NCBI GenBank assembly: GCA_003539375.1
Contig: DPPH01000020.1
Coordinates: 1-19,918 of the forward strand
DNA: 19,918 nt
Direction of reading: 5' to 3'
Source of the DNA: Clostridiales bacterium
Lineage (GTDB): Bacteria; Bacillota; Clostridia; Tissierellales; Dethiosulfatibacteraceae
Below the pieces are notes generated by a model, which was not told the origin of the DNA, made no database searches, and saw only the letters and a program-made list of their open reading frames with translations. Positions 1-7,422 of the stretch are shown here, one piece after another. Both the position numbers and the translations under genes were made by a program. Position 1 is the first letter of the stretch; each line of letters begins with the position of its first letter.

Positions 1-200
1 CAAAATCAAAAAGAATAAATAATTTTCGATAAATCTTATCTACCATATTTATGTATAAATTGGTGATCATGATTTGAGGTATAGAAGTTAAGAAAAAGTA
101 TGATCATGTTATTTATGGTATTTTATTTATACAAGTGATAATGATAAATTATAAGCAAATTTAGATTTAGAGATAATTTAAAACATAAGAAATATACTTA

Positions 201-220
201 TGGATATATTCTCACATACG
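201..220 (+). repeat. att-like core copy S1
   Basis: GATATATTCTCACATA (203-218) matches the core repeated at 4056, 4086, 15690 and 15721 and, inverted, at 9071-9086. Read in frame it gives D-I-F-S-H-T, like the VDMFPxT segment near the RlmD C-terminus. It is the leftmost copy and marks the left edge of the metal-resistance module. A role as an integration scar is inferred. Confidence 0.45.
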
Positions 221-253
221 ACGCTTACTTAAAATATTAAAATTTATCCATAC

Positions 254-355
254 TGACCACTCAGTCCACGTTGAGAGTATAATTCTGATGACGTATTGTG
301 GTTCAGGGGGCGAAAAGTAGAAGTTGACCACAACATATAGTGGTTCAAGAGTGAT
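254..355. repeat. Short-repeat patch, possible transposon end
   Basis: TGACCAC occurs at 254-260 and 325-331, and GTGGTTCA at 298-305 and 340-347. The second pair forms an inverted arrangement (TTGACCAC ... GTGGTTCAA). Multiple short terminal repeats of this kind are typical of IS21-family ends, but no istA or istB sequence is present, so this would be an orphan end. The identification is tentative. Confidence 0.25.
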
Positions 356-467
356 TTTGGAGCAAAAAATGAGCGAAAAAACACCGTTTTTTGACCCCTA
401 TTTTTGGGGTGCTTTATAGATGACATAGGGTAAAAAGAGTGATGACATTATAAAGGTGGAAAAATTG

Positions 468-521
468 ATGGCTCAGAAAGAGGGAGAAATAATCCTCTGG
501 GATGATAAGAATTTTATATAA
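468..521 (+). CDS. Possible 17-residue peptide or gene remnant
   Basis: ATG at 468 follows AAAGGTGGA (452-460) at good spacing and opens the frame MAQKEGEIILWDDKNFI. A strong rho-independent terminator starts 7 bases after the stop. The order RBS, tiny frame, terminator suggests either a genuine microprotein gene or the collapsed remnant of a longer gene whose terminator survives. I do not recognise the peptide. Confidence 0.2.
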   Translation: MAQKEGEIILWDDKNFI

Positions 522-528
522 TCTAATG

Positions 529-570
529 TAGTGGTAGTTGTTTTGAAACAGCTACCACTATAGTTTTTTA
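529..570 (+). terminator. Rho-independent terminator
   Basis: A 12-bp stem (529-540 with 549-560, one G-T wobble) closes an 8-base loop and is followed by TAGTTTTTTA. It would end transcription entering from the left on the plus strand, insulating the cad promoter downstream. Confidence 0.75.
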
Positions 571-598
571 ATAGTTTGAAATTTTATTTCAAACTATT
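570..598. repeat. Perfect 13-bp hairpin
   Basis: AATAGTTTGAAAT (570-582) and ATTTCAAACTATT (586-598) are exact inverted repeats around a 3-base loop. There is no T-run on either side. It abuts the terminator. It may be a second, bidirectional transcription barrier or a recombination scar; I cannot decide. Confidence 0.5.
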
Positions 599-734
599 AT
601 AGAACCTACAATATTTGTGTTTTTAAAATAGGTTTGTATAGAAATCACCCTTTTATGGTATTAATGTCGTAATAGATGGTTTTGAGATATTTCAAATAAT
701 ATAAAAAACACTTGAATAAATGCTCATATAACTA

Positions 735-763
735 TTGACATATGAGAAAAACAATAATATAAT
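735..763 (+). promoter_or_regulatory. cad promoter, consensus sigma-A type
   Basis: TTGACA (735-740), a 17-base spacer and TATAAT (758-763) match the consensus exactly, predicting a start near 770. The CadC-like gene begins at 829. Such a strong promoter is expected for a unit held off by a repressor, and the palindrome at 778-799 lies just downstream of the predicted start. Confidence 0.8.
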
Positions 764-777
764 AAATACGCAACGTA

Positions 778-799
778 TGAATGCTTGCTCAAGTATTCA
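778..799. promoter_or_regulatory. Probable CadC/ArsR-family operator
   Basis: TGAATGCTTG and CAAGTATTCA form a 10-2-10 inverted repeat with one wobble mismatch. The layout matches the imperfect 12-2-12 palindromes with TGAA/TTCA edges bound by SmtB/ArsR/CadC repressors. It lies about 8 to 30 bases after the predicted start, where bound repressor would block transcription. Autoregulation by the CadC-like protein encoded 30 bases downstream is inferred. Confidence 0.65.
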
Positions 800-828
800 G
801 ATGAAATGATTTAAAAAGAGGTGATAAT

Positions 829-1197
829 ATGACTGAAAAATTTAATTCAATTGAAAGATGTGACTGCAATGTAATTCATGAGGATATTGTAAATCAAGTT
901 AGAGATAAAATGCCTCAAGAAGAAAGCCTTTATGATCTAGCAGAATTATTTAAAGTATTTGGAGATTCAACACGAATCAGGATATTATGGGCTTTACATG
1001 AAGCTGAAATGTGTGTTTGTGATATCGCTGTATTACTTAACATGACACAATCAGCAATTTCCCATCAGCTGAGAGTCTTAAAACAAGCTAATTTAGTGAA
1101 AAACAGAAAAGAAGGCAAAGTAGTATATTATTCATTAGTTGATGATCATGTAAGAGAAATATTTGACCAAGGTCTAATTCATATCAACGAGAAGTAG
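829..1197 (+). CDS. CadC-like ArsR/SmtB-family metal-sensing repressor
   Basis: This 122-residue winged-helix protein is preceded by AGAGGTG. Residues about 36-100 carry the ArsR fold, with the recognition region AVLLNMTQSAISHQLRVLK. Both metal sites known in CadC are suggested: an N-terminal CDC (Cys11, Cys13) plus the helix-3 CVC of EMCVCD for soft metals (Cd, Pb, Zn), and a C-terminal D-x-H ... H-x-x-E pattern (DDHVREIF ... HINE) matching the dimer-interface alpha-5 zinc site. Metal binding should release the operator at 778-799 and derepress the HMA and ATPase genes that follow. Family assignment is firm; exact metal preference is inferred. Confidence 0.9.
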   Translation: MTEKFNSIERCDCNVIHEDIVNQVRDKMPQEESLYDLAELFKVFGDSTRIRILWALHEAEMCVCDIAVLLNMTQSAISHQLRVLKQANLVKNRKEGKVVYYSLVDDHVREIFDQGLIHINEK

Positions 1198-1245
1198 TAA
1201 TGCGGTAGAATAGAATATTTTTTGAAGATATTTGGGCAGATATTT

Positions 1246-1295
1246 AAGTCTTCATTTCAAATGAGCAATGCTTCAAGAAAATTTGAAAAAGACTT
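1246..1295 (+). promoter_or_regulatory. Stem-loop in the cadC-HMA intergenic leader
   Basis: AAGTCTT (1246-1252) pairs with AAGACTT (1289-1295), and TTTCAAAT (1255-1262) pairs with ATTTGAAA (1281-1288). This gives 15 exact pairs with a 2-base bulge and an 18-base loop. No T-run follows, so it is probably not a simple terminator. It may be an RNA processing or stability element setting expression of the downstream genes relative to the repressor. Confidence 0.5.
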
Positions 1296-1342
1296 GTAGT
1301 ATTTAAAATAAAATTACAAATAATATTTAGGAGGATTTAATA

Positions 1343-1564
1343 ATGAAAAAGAAATTTATACTTGAAGGCTTGGATTGTGCAAATTGCGCGGCAAAAATGG
1401 AAAAAGCTATTAATGAGCTTGATGGAGTAAAAGAAGCTACAGTTAACTTTATGACCACAAAACTCGTTATTGATGGTGAGGATGAAAAAATGCCAACAAT
1501 AATAGCAGAGGCCGAAAAAATAGTTAAAAAAATCGAACCCGATACAACTATGAAAAAGGCTTAA
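1343..1564 (+). CDS. Small heavy-metal-associated (HMA) domain protein
   Basis: This 73-residue protein is a single HMA ferredoxin-like domain. It opens with the metal-binding loop GLDCANCAAKME (Cys12 and Cys15), followed by NELDGVKEATVNF. It ends in a lysine-rich tail and has no membrane segment. The gene follows AGGAGG and lies 15 bases upstream of the CadA-like ATPase, whose own N-terminus lacks an HMA domain. It therefore looks like the ATPase's metal-binding domain encoded separately, handing Zn, Cd or Pb to the pump or sensing it. Partner and metal are inferred. Confidence 0.85.
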   Translation: MKKKFILEGLDCANCAAKMEKAINELDGVKEATVNFMTTKLVIDGEDEKMPTIIAEAEKIVKKIEPDTTMKKA

Positions 1565-1579
1565 AGGAGGCTATTTAGT

Positions 1580-3424
1580 ATGACAAAACGACTATGGCGA
1601 ATAATAATTGGTGTAGCCGTGTTAGTTGCAGCAACAATTATTAATTTTAATAATGAATGGTTACAGATTGCTCTCTTTATAATAAGTTACATTATTGTAG
1701 GCGGAGATGTTGTAAAAAGAGCTGTAAAAAATATTTTTAAAGGTCAAGTTTTTGATGAAAACTTTTTAATGAGTATTGCAACAATTGGTGCATTTTTTAT
1801 TGGTGAGTATCCTGAAGGTGTTGCAGTTATGCTGTTTTATCAAGTTGGAGAACTGTTTCAAAGCTATGCAGTTGGCAAGTCGAGAAAGTCAATTGCAAGC
1901 CTTATGGATATTCGACCAGATTATGCAAATGTTAAAAAAGGCGATGAACTTGTCAAAGTTGACCCAGATGAAGTACAAATTGGAGATATTATTGTAATTA
2001 AAGCAGGAGAAAAAATTCCTCTTGATGGCAAGGTAATTGAGGGAAGTTCAATGATTGATACATCGGCACTAACAGGCGAATCTGTTCCTCGTGAAGTAGA
2101 AGTTGGAAGTGATATCCTAAGTGGGTGCATCAACATTAATGGAGTTATTACAGCGGAGGTTACCAAGGAATTTGGAGAATCTACAGTAAGTAAAATTCTT
2201 GATTTAGTTGAAAATGCAAGTAGTAAAAAATCCAATTCAGAACAATTTATTACTAAGTTTGCGAGATATTATACACCAGTTGTGGTTATAATTGCAGTTT
2301 TTCTAGCTATTATACCGCCTCTTGTTATAGACGGGGCGACTTTTAGTGATTGGATATATAGAGCACTAGCATTCCTTGTGGTATCCTGTCCGTGTGCTTT
2401 AGTTATTTCAATTCCTTTGAGTTTCTTCGGTGGAATAGGTGGAGCTTCAAAAAAAGGTATTTTAGTCAAGGGTAGTAACTATTTAGAGGCATTAGCAGAA
2501 ACTGAAATTGTTGTTTTTGATAAAACTGGAACACTAACGAAAGGTGTATTTAATGTACAGGAAATTCATCCAGAAGGAGTTTCCAAAGAAGAGCTACTAG
2601 AATTAACTGCATATGTGGAAAGCTATTCCAATCATCCGATTTCACTTTCACTGAAACGTGCATATAGTAAAGAAATAGACAATGGACGTATTTCAGATGT
2701 AGAAGAGATATCAGGTCATGGTGTTATTGCAACAGTAGATGGCAAAAAGGTTATGGCAGGAAATATCAAACTTATGAAAATGATGGATATCCCTTATTTC
2801 AAGGGAGAGCTGATCGGTACTGCTGTACATGTTGCTGTTAATAACAAATATATAGGTTATATTCTAATTGCCGATGAGGTAAAGGAAGATTCAGCACAAG
2901 CAATCAAGGAACTTAAGGCAGCTAATATTAAGCAAACAGTTATGTTGACAGGTGATAATAAAAGTGTTGGTTCAAAAGTTGCTAAAGAGCTTGGTCTTGA
3001 TAAGGTTTATGCAGAACTATTGCCAGCAGACAAAGTTGAAAAACTAGAAGAATTATTTTCGCAAAAATCTAAAAAAGGTAAACTTGCTTTTGTTGGTGAC
3101 GGAATCAATGATGCACCTGTATTAGCCCGTGCAGACATTGGAATAGCAATGGGTGGTTTAGGTTCTGATGCAGCCATTGAAGCTGCTGATATTGTAATTA
3201 TGACTGATGAGCCATCGAAAATTGCTACTGCAATGAAAATTTCTAAAAAGACACTAAAAATTGCACATCAAAACATAGTATTTGCAATTGGAATAAAAAT
3301 AATTGTTCTTATTTTGAGTGCTTTTGGAATAACTACTATGTGGGCAGCTATATTTGCAGATGTAGGTGTAACTATCATCGCAGTATTAAATGCTTTTAGA
3401 GCTTTGAATGTAAAGAATCTATAA
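1580..3424 (+). CDS. cadA: Zn/Cd/Pb-exporting P1B-type ATPase
   Basis: This 614-residue membrane pump carries all catalytic motifs: TGES in the actuator domain (165-168), the CPC metal site (270-272) in CPCALVISIP, the phosphorylated Asp314 in DKTGTLT, an HP locus (SNHPIS) and GDGINDAP (from 506). The C-terminal helices show the Lys (GIKIIVL) and Asp (FADVGVT) pattern of the P1B-2 group, which exports Zn2+, Cd2+ and Pb2+. There is no N-terminal HMA domain; the adjacent 73-residue protein appears to supply it. The ATG follows AGGAGG (1565-1570). It should be co-transcribed from the cad promoter and is followed by a terminator. Confidence 0.93.
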   Translation: MTKRLWRIIIGVAVLVAATIINFNNEWLQIALFIISYIIVGGDVVKRAVKNIFKGQVFDENFLMSIATIGAFFIGEYPEGVAVMLFYQVGELFQSYAVGKSRKSIASLMDIRPDYANVKKGDELVKVDPDEVQIGDIIVIKAGEKIPLDGKVIEGSSMIDTSALTGESVPREVEVGSDILSGCININGVITAEVTKEFGESTVSKILDLVENASSKKSNSEQFITKFARYYTPVVVIIAVFLAIIPPLVIDGATFSDWIYRALAFLVVSCPCALVISIPLSFFGGIGGASKKGILVKGSNYLEALAETEIVVFDKTGTLTKGVFNVQEIHPEGVSKEELLELTAYVESYSNHPISLSLKRAYSKEIDNGRISDVEEISGHGVIATVDGKKVMAGNIKLMKMMDIPYFKGELIGTAVHVAVNNKYIGYILIADEVKEDSAQAIKELKAANIKQTVMLTGDNKSVGSKVAKELGLDKVYAELLPADKVEKLEELFSQKSKKGKLAFVGDGINDAPVLARADIGIAMGGLGSDAAIEAADIVIMTDEPSKIATAMKISKKTLKIAHQNIVFAIGIKIIVLILSAFGITTMWAAIFADVGVTIIAVLNAFRALNVKNL

Positions 3425-3440
3425 ACTATTTTTCCTATTC

Positions 3441-3490
3441 ACCCCTTGAATGATACCGATAATTGACGATACAATCAAGGGGTATTTTTT
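3441..3490 (+). terminator. Terminator after the CadA-like gene
   Basis: ACCCCTTGA (3441-3449) pairs exactly with TCAAGGGGT (3475-3483), with a further weak inner pairing in the loop, and is followed by ATTTTTTAATTT. It closes the repressor-HMA-ATPase unit 17 bases after the ATPase stop codon. Confidence 0.85.
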
Positions 3491-3567
3491 AATTTAAAAA
3501 CTATAAATGAAAATTGGTTGGGATTTACCTTGAATTAAATGGTTTTAAAGATATGGAGGTTATGTAA

Positions 3568-4047
<480 letters not shown>

Positions 4048-4052
4048 TTTGA

Positions 4053-4163
4053 GTTGATATGTTCTCACGAACAGACAAAACCGTTGATATCTTCCCACAA
4101 ACGAGAGCCAATGTTGGATATGTTTCCAACTACGAGTGTGGATATGTTCCCCTTAACCATAGG
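4053..4163 (+). repeat. Tandem att-like array, copies S2-S5
   Basis: Four degenerate copies lie head to tail. Their cores are GATATGTTCTCACGAA (4056), GATATCTTCCCACAAA (4086), GATATGTTTCCAACTA (4117) and GATATGTTCCCCTTAA (4141), at spacings of 30, 31 and 24 bases. In frame they read VDIFPQT, LDMFPTT-like and VDMFPLT, the conserved tripeptide region near the RlmD C-terminus. The array begins 6 bases after the stop of the CopZ-like gene. Successive site-specific integrations, each leaving a partial att copy, would explain it. Confidence 0.6.
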
Positions 4164-4241
4164 GGTTGAGAACGCAGTTTTGATAGCTATCAAGGCAACT
4201 CGAAACATGTGGAAGCCGTCTGTCTGCTGACAAGAAAATAG
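4138..4241 (+). pseudogene. rlmD: Fragmented rlmD-like 3' end
   Basis: Two overlapping remnants are visible. The frame from 4138 reads VDMFPLTIGVENAVLIAIK, close to the VDMFPxTxHVExVVL ending of the 23S rRNA uracil-C5 methyltransferase. A second frame at 4182-4241 reads DSYQGNSKHVEAVCLLTRK and then stops at TAG. No catalytic or SAM-binding part is present. Elements that integrate in the 3' end of rlmD (rumA) carry a short copy restoring the target, so this looks like such a carried copy and not a decayed local gene. The rlmD origin is by motif recognition. Confidence 0.5.
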
Positions 4242-4249
4242 ATGTATAA

Positions 4250-4264
4250 GCCATTGACAATGGC
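4250..4264. repeat. Palindrome just after the rlmD-like stop
   Basis: GCCATTG and CAATGGC are perfect 7-base arms around one base, starting 9 bases after the TAG at 4239-4241. The preceding TATAAGCCATT (4245-4255) recurs at 9010-9020 beside another rlmD-like remnant. Placement and recurrence are consistent with a recombinase-binding site at an element boundary. Confidence 0.4.
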
Positions 4265-4410
4265 GTATTTACGGCGTTTTCAGGGGTTCATTTATTTTTT
4301 GATGGTTGGTAAAGTGATGGATTTGGGGTGTGTTTTTGAGTGGATAGTAATAAAGGGTGAATTGGGCTCACCAGTAAAAATATAGTTTTACAGCTTGAAG
4401 CACTAAAAAC

Positions 4411-4947
4411 TCAGATATCACAGATAATGGCAGCTAGTTCCTTAGGAGTTTGTTTAAATCCATTAGAAATCCAATACATTAATACGCTCCATAAACCCCC
4501 AGAGGTATAAGCTAGATTACAGGCAAAATAATTATCATCTAGGAGAACTTGATTGTTTGGTCGTAAGATTATTGGATGCTGATAAAAGCATTTAATATAC
4601 TGAGTAAATATGATATGTGTCAGGTTATATTTATTCAGCAATAATAATAACCTAGTGTGTTTTTCCCAAAAACTAAAGTAGGTTATTATTATGGTTTCGA
4701 AATCTTTATTTTCGCATATTTGTAGTTCCTCTTGAAATTCATTTATGATACAAGAAATATAATAGGAAAGGATATCTTCTTTTGATTCAAAGTGGCGATA
4801 AAAAGTTCGTCTTGCAATTTTAGCTTGTTCGCATAACTGTGTTATTGTGATAGCTTTATATTCTTTCTCTTCCAAAAGTTCCATCAGCCCCTGTGCAAGC
4901 ATATTCTTTGATATATTTGATGATGGATGTGATTGACCTTTTCTCAT
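4411..4947 (-). CDS. TetR/AcrR-family transcriptional repressor
   Basis: The N-terminal helix-turn-helix reads AITITQLCEQAKIARRTFYRHFESKEDIL, the TetR signature. The rest is an all-helical ligand-binding domain of the Firmicute type (GLWSVLMYWISNGFKQTPKEL near the end). I chose ATG at 4947 because GGAGGT sits 5 bases upstream on the minus strand; a longer frame to 5016 lacks such a site. The product is 178 residues. It is divergent from the membrane protein at 5164 and probably represses it through the palindrome at 5113-5124. The ligand is unknown; neighbouring streptogramin-resistance genes hint at a drug but do not prove it. Confidence 0.85.
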   Translation of the reverse strand: MRKGQSHPSSNISKNMLAQGLMELLEEKEYKAITITQLCEQAKIARRTFYRHFESKEDILSYYISCIINEFQEELQICENKDFETIIITYFSFWEKHTRLLLLLNKYNLTHIIFTQYIKCFYQHPIILRPNNQVLLDDNYFACNLAYTSGGLWSVLMYWISNGFKQTPKELAAIICDI

Positions 4948-5073
4948 GTTTGACCTCCGATAAAAATCTGGATGTAATGTAGTAATTTGTTTATCCTTTA
5001 ACTGTAGATAATCCACTTAAATTTTTCATTGTGTCTCAAAAGTGAAATAAATGTAGTACATTACTTGAAAACG

Positions 5074-5124
5074 TTGATTTAAACTACCTACAATGCTACA
5101 ATACATATTATAGCACAAATGTGC
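5074..5124 (+). promoter_or_regulatory. Promoter with overlapping TetR-type operator
   Basis: TTGATT (5074-5079), a 17-base spacer and TACAAT (5097-5102) form a good promoter. The palindrome GCACAAATGTGC (5113-5124) lies a few bases past the predicted start near 5109, with flanking TTA/TAA extending the symmetry. That is a classic repressor position. It should control the membrane protein and possibly the downstream vgb/vat genes. Confidence 0.65.
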
Positions 5125-5163
5125 CATAATAAAAAGCAGCTGACTTGAGAAAGGAGATTATAA

Positions 5164-5625
5164 ATGAAAAATAGAATTAAAACTTTTCAAGAAAATAGTA
5201 TTAGAACACCGTGGCATCTTTGGTTCATAGGACTGTTTTTTATCTTCATTTATACTTACGGAATTTACGATTACTTTATGATGCTTGGGCATAATGAAGC
5301 TTATTATAATTCAAAAAGATTTGGAGATACTGTATTAGCATATTTTACAGATTATCCTATACTACCTTTAGTATTTTGGACAATGAATGTATTTAGCGGT
5401 CTAATTGCACCGATTCTACTTTTATTCCATACTCGCTGGGCGGCTCAAGTGGCGATGATTTCTTCAATTTCCATGCTATGTTTAGAATTTATTACATTTA
5501 CGTTTATGAACCGTTGGAATGTCCTAGGACCTTGGATATCCCTTTTTGATGTAGTGATATTATTAATGACATTCGGTCTTTTCTTATATTGTAGAGTAAT
5601 GGTCAAGCGTGGAGTATTAAAATAA
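5164..5625 (+). CDS. Four-helix membrane protein of unknown function
   Basis: This 153-residue protein follows AAAGGAG. Hydrophobic segments at about 18-40, 66-87, 92-113 and 122-146 suggest four membrane spans with a short basic N-terminus (MKNRIK) and basic C-terminus (RVMVKRGVLK). It lacks charged membrane residues like those of SMR-type multidrug pumps, and I recognise no named family. Divergence from a TetR regulator over a well-formed operator suggests induction by a small molecule. The decayed vgb fragment begins directly at its stop codon, so the junction may be a deletion endpoint. Confidence 0.75.
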   Translation: MKNRIKTFQENSIRTPWHLWFIGLFFIFIYTYGIYDYFMMLGHNEAYYNSKRFGDTVLAYFTDYPILPLVFWTMNVFSGLIAPILLLFHTRWAAQVAMISSISMLCLEFITFTFMNRWNVLGPWISLFDVVILLMTFGLFLYCRVMVKRGVLK

Positions 5626-5630
5626 TCGCT

Positions 5631-5789
5631 GCACATAATGAGAAATCAGGACCTTATGGAATTGCTGTAGGATCTGATAGTGCTATATGGTTTACGGAAA
5701 ATGCTAAACCACATGCAATTGCTTTAGGGAAAGATGGAGATCTCTGGTTTGCTGAGGAGAAAGATAAAATCGGACAGTTAATTTACTAA
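5631..5789 (+). pseudogene. vgb: Decayed virginiamycin B lyase (vgb) remnant
   Basis: An open frame without a start codon encodes two fused beta-propeller blades: EKSGPYGIAVGSDSAIWFTE, then KPHAIALGKDGDLWFAEEKD and KIGQLIY before TAA. The repeated PxGI ... WFTE ... KIG pattern is diagnostic of streptogramin B lyase, a seven-bladed propeller of about 295 residues that linearises type B streptogramins. Only about 53 residues remain, with the N-terminal blades gone and an internal deletion between the two blades. Catalysis is therefore lost. It lies 51 bases before a vat-type gene, matching the vgb-vat pairing of streptogramin-resistance clusters. Confidence 0.75.
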
Positions 5790-5840
5790 AATATAAGCTG
5801 ACAAAGAATAATATTAAATATGGAAGGGAGTGTATAGCCT

Positions 5841-6470
5841 ATGAAAGGACCAGATAAGAAAAAGCTATATCCAAATGAAAACATAAAAACAGTTTGCTAT
5901 ATAAGTAATTTGCCTAAACGCCCCAATGTAGAAATTGGAGAATATACTTATTATAGTGATAATAAAAAGTCTCCTGAGGAATTTTATGATAATATAGAGC
6001 ACCACTACGAATTTCTTGGTGATAAACTCATTATAGGCAAGTTCTGTGCAATTGCAGAGGGTGTTAAGTTTATTATGAATGGTGCGAATCATAGAATGGA
6101 TGGAATTACAACCTATCCCTTTAATATCTTTGGCTGTGGATGGGAAAAAGTGACTCCTACAATAGAACAACTTCCTTTTAAGGGTGACACAGTGATTGGC
6201 AATGATGTGTGGATAGGTCAAAATGTTACCATTATGCCAGGTGTTAAAATTGGAGATGGTGCTATTATTGCCGCTAACTCAACAGTAGTAAAAAGTGTTG
6301 AACCCTATTCAATATATGGGGGGAATCCAGCTAAATTTATTAAAAAACAATTTAGTGATGAAAAGGTTGAATTCTTACTAAAACTTCAATGGTGGAACTG
6401 GGATGAAGAGATGATATTTAATAATCTTGAAATGTTAACATCAGAATTAGGTTTAGATCAATTAAAGTAA
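5841..6470 (+). CDS. Vat-type xenobiotic (streptogramin A) O-acetyltransferase
   Basis: This 209-residue protein is a left-handed beta-helix acetyltransferase of the XAT group. Hexapeptide repeats run through IGKFCAIAEGVKFI and VIGNDVWIGQNVTIMPGVKIGDGAIIAANS. The catalytic His84 is in NGANHRMDG, matching the conserved His near position 82 of VatD. The C-terminus has the usual YGGNPAKFIKKQF and WWNWDEEMI. Vat enzymes acetylate virginiamycin M-type drugs with acetyl-CoA in the cytosol. GGGAG precedes the ATG. Length is complete. It may belong to a known vat class or to a related chromosomal XAT; the neighbouring vgb remnant favours streptogramin resistance. Confidence 0.85.
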   Translation: MKGPDKKKLYPNENIKTVCYISNLPKRPNVEIGEYTYYSDNKKSPEEFYDNIEHHYEFLGDKLIIGKFCAIAEGVKFIMNGANHRMDGITTYPFNIFGCGWEKVTPTIEQLPFKGDTVIGNDVWIGQNVTIMPGVKIGDGAIIAANSTVVKSVEPYSIYGGNPAKFIKKQFSDEKVEFLLKLQWWNWDEEMIFNNLEMLTSELGLDQLK

Positions 6471-6554
6471 CATCTTTATATAAGTTGACATTTACGCTAC
6501 GTCATAGATTAAACTTATCAGTATAGTATTCGCACTAAAGGAGTTTGATGATAA

Positions 6555-7004
6555 ATGGTTGATAATAACACAGTTATGAAATCTGGTAGGTGTATAGAAT
6601 GTGGAACCAGAGAGACAGACGGATATTCATGCAATGAGCTATTCGGATTCCCCCTTGTTTTGGAACATAATGATCCCAAACTATATGAACTACATTTTTG
6701 GCTTGTTTCATGCTATATGATACAACATCCTTCAAATTATACAGAAGAAGGATATAAGCATTTAGTAAATCTATTTATTGATGCTTATGATAACAATTGA
6801 GATACACCATATATTCTTAAGAAGAATCGCGAAATAGTAAAATCACTAGGTAAAACAACAAACCCCATTCCAAACGAAGAAAGAAAGCGAGAATTAAGAC
6901 TTTGGTCTATGACGATTGAAGATATATATTTAGGTGGAGAACAAAACGCAATCGAAAATATTAACAAGTGGAAAAAACAAATAAGAAATGATCTTAGGTG
7001 CTGA
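6555..7004 (+). pseudogene. DUF5946-like gene with an in-frame TGA
   Basis: ATG at 6555 opens an 81-codon frame that stops at TGA (6798-6800). The same frame then continues without a break for 67 more codons (DTPYILKKNREI ... WKKQIRNDLRC) to TGA at 7002. The joined 149-codon product has a CxxC near the start (GRCIECG) and YELHFWLVSCYMIQHPSNYT, like DUF5946 proteins. The stop probably replaces a TGG (Trp) codon. TGA ends other intact genes here, so reassignment is unlikely. It could still yield a truncated N-terminal peptide. Confidence 0.65.
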
Positions 7005-7112
7005 AACAATGGGCCATCACATTTTGATAGAAAGATGAGATGGAGAGGTTTTAACTAACAAGAAAAAATTAGGGGGGTAGAATTTGGCATTCTTACCCCA
7101 TTTACAGTTCGA

Positions 7113-7147
7113 TTTGATAAATTGTATAAGAGTAATGTGATACCGCA
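7113..7147 (+). repeat. 35-bp direct repeat, left copy
   Basis: It matches 8916-8950 at 33 of 35 positions, including an exact 27-base run (7118-7144). Weaker similarity extends upstream (GGGGRTAGAA) and perhaps downstream (CGTGTGTTTT). The two copies bracket the VanZ-like gene, suggesting a discrete inserted module of about 1.8 kb. Confidence 0.8.
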
Positions 7148-7422
7148 ATATATTTTACTGAACAGTCTAGTGTATCGAAATGAAAATGAATCACTGAAAT
7201 ATCAAAGGTTTCAGGGGATAGGTATTCAAAAACGTCGTGTGTTTTTAGTCTTTGAAAACAGAAATAGTACCTTTAATATACCCTGCAGGATGTACGTTTT
7301 GCCGTTATAGTTGGTTGAAATGGCAAAAGTTATATCCTTACTTTATTATGAAATAGTTGGATGTAAAGTTGTCAAAGTATTCTTTACATAAAAAAGAGAC
7401 TTATATATACAAGGAGGAAAAG
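7148..7422. other. Leader region upstream of the VanZ-like gene
   Basis: About 275 bases without a supportable gene. A 62-codon frame (7122-7310) begins inside the direct repeat and has no recognisable domain. CGTGTGTTTTTAGTCTTTGA (7238-7257) resembles the sequence after the right-hand repeat (about 9020-9038), so at least part may be repeat-derived. I could not identify a convincing promoter. Confidence 0.35.

Larger units (their letters stand above)
1..467. other. Gene-poor left flank
   Basis: I see no convincing gene in this A+T-rich stretch. It contains the att-like motif at 201-220 and a patch of short direct and inverted repeats at 254-355, both listed separately. An open frame on the minus strand (244-426) runs through the repeat patch, but its protein is low-complexity, has no recognisable domain and lacks a good ribosome binding site. 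I regard the stretch as mobile-element debris. Confidence 0.5.

Noticed and set aside
244..426. 60-codon minus-strand frame
   Set aside because: It runs across the repeat patch at 254-355, has no good RBS and no recognisable domain.
4053..4163. Tandem repeats as a CRISPR array
   Set aside because: Copies are degenerate, the spacers would be only about 8-15 bases, and there are no cas genes. Rlm-like coding content explains them better.
6555..7004. UGA reassigned as tryptophan
   Set aside because: TGA ends other intact genes here (for example those at 4045, 8821 and 10127), and TGG is used for Trp throughout.
7072..7105. GGGG ... CCCC hairpin as a terminator
   Set aside because: The stem is interrupted and followed by ATTTACAG without a T-run; a similar hairpin at 8877-8902 suggests it is part of the repeat unit.
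7122..7310. 62-codon plus-strand frame as a gene
   Set aside because: It begins within the direct repeat, has no RBS and no domain, and its composition is like non-coding DNA.
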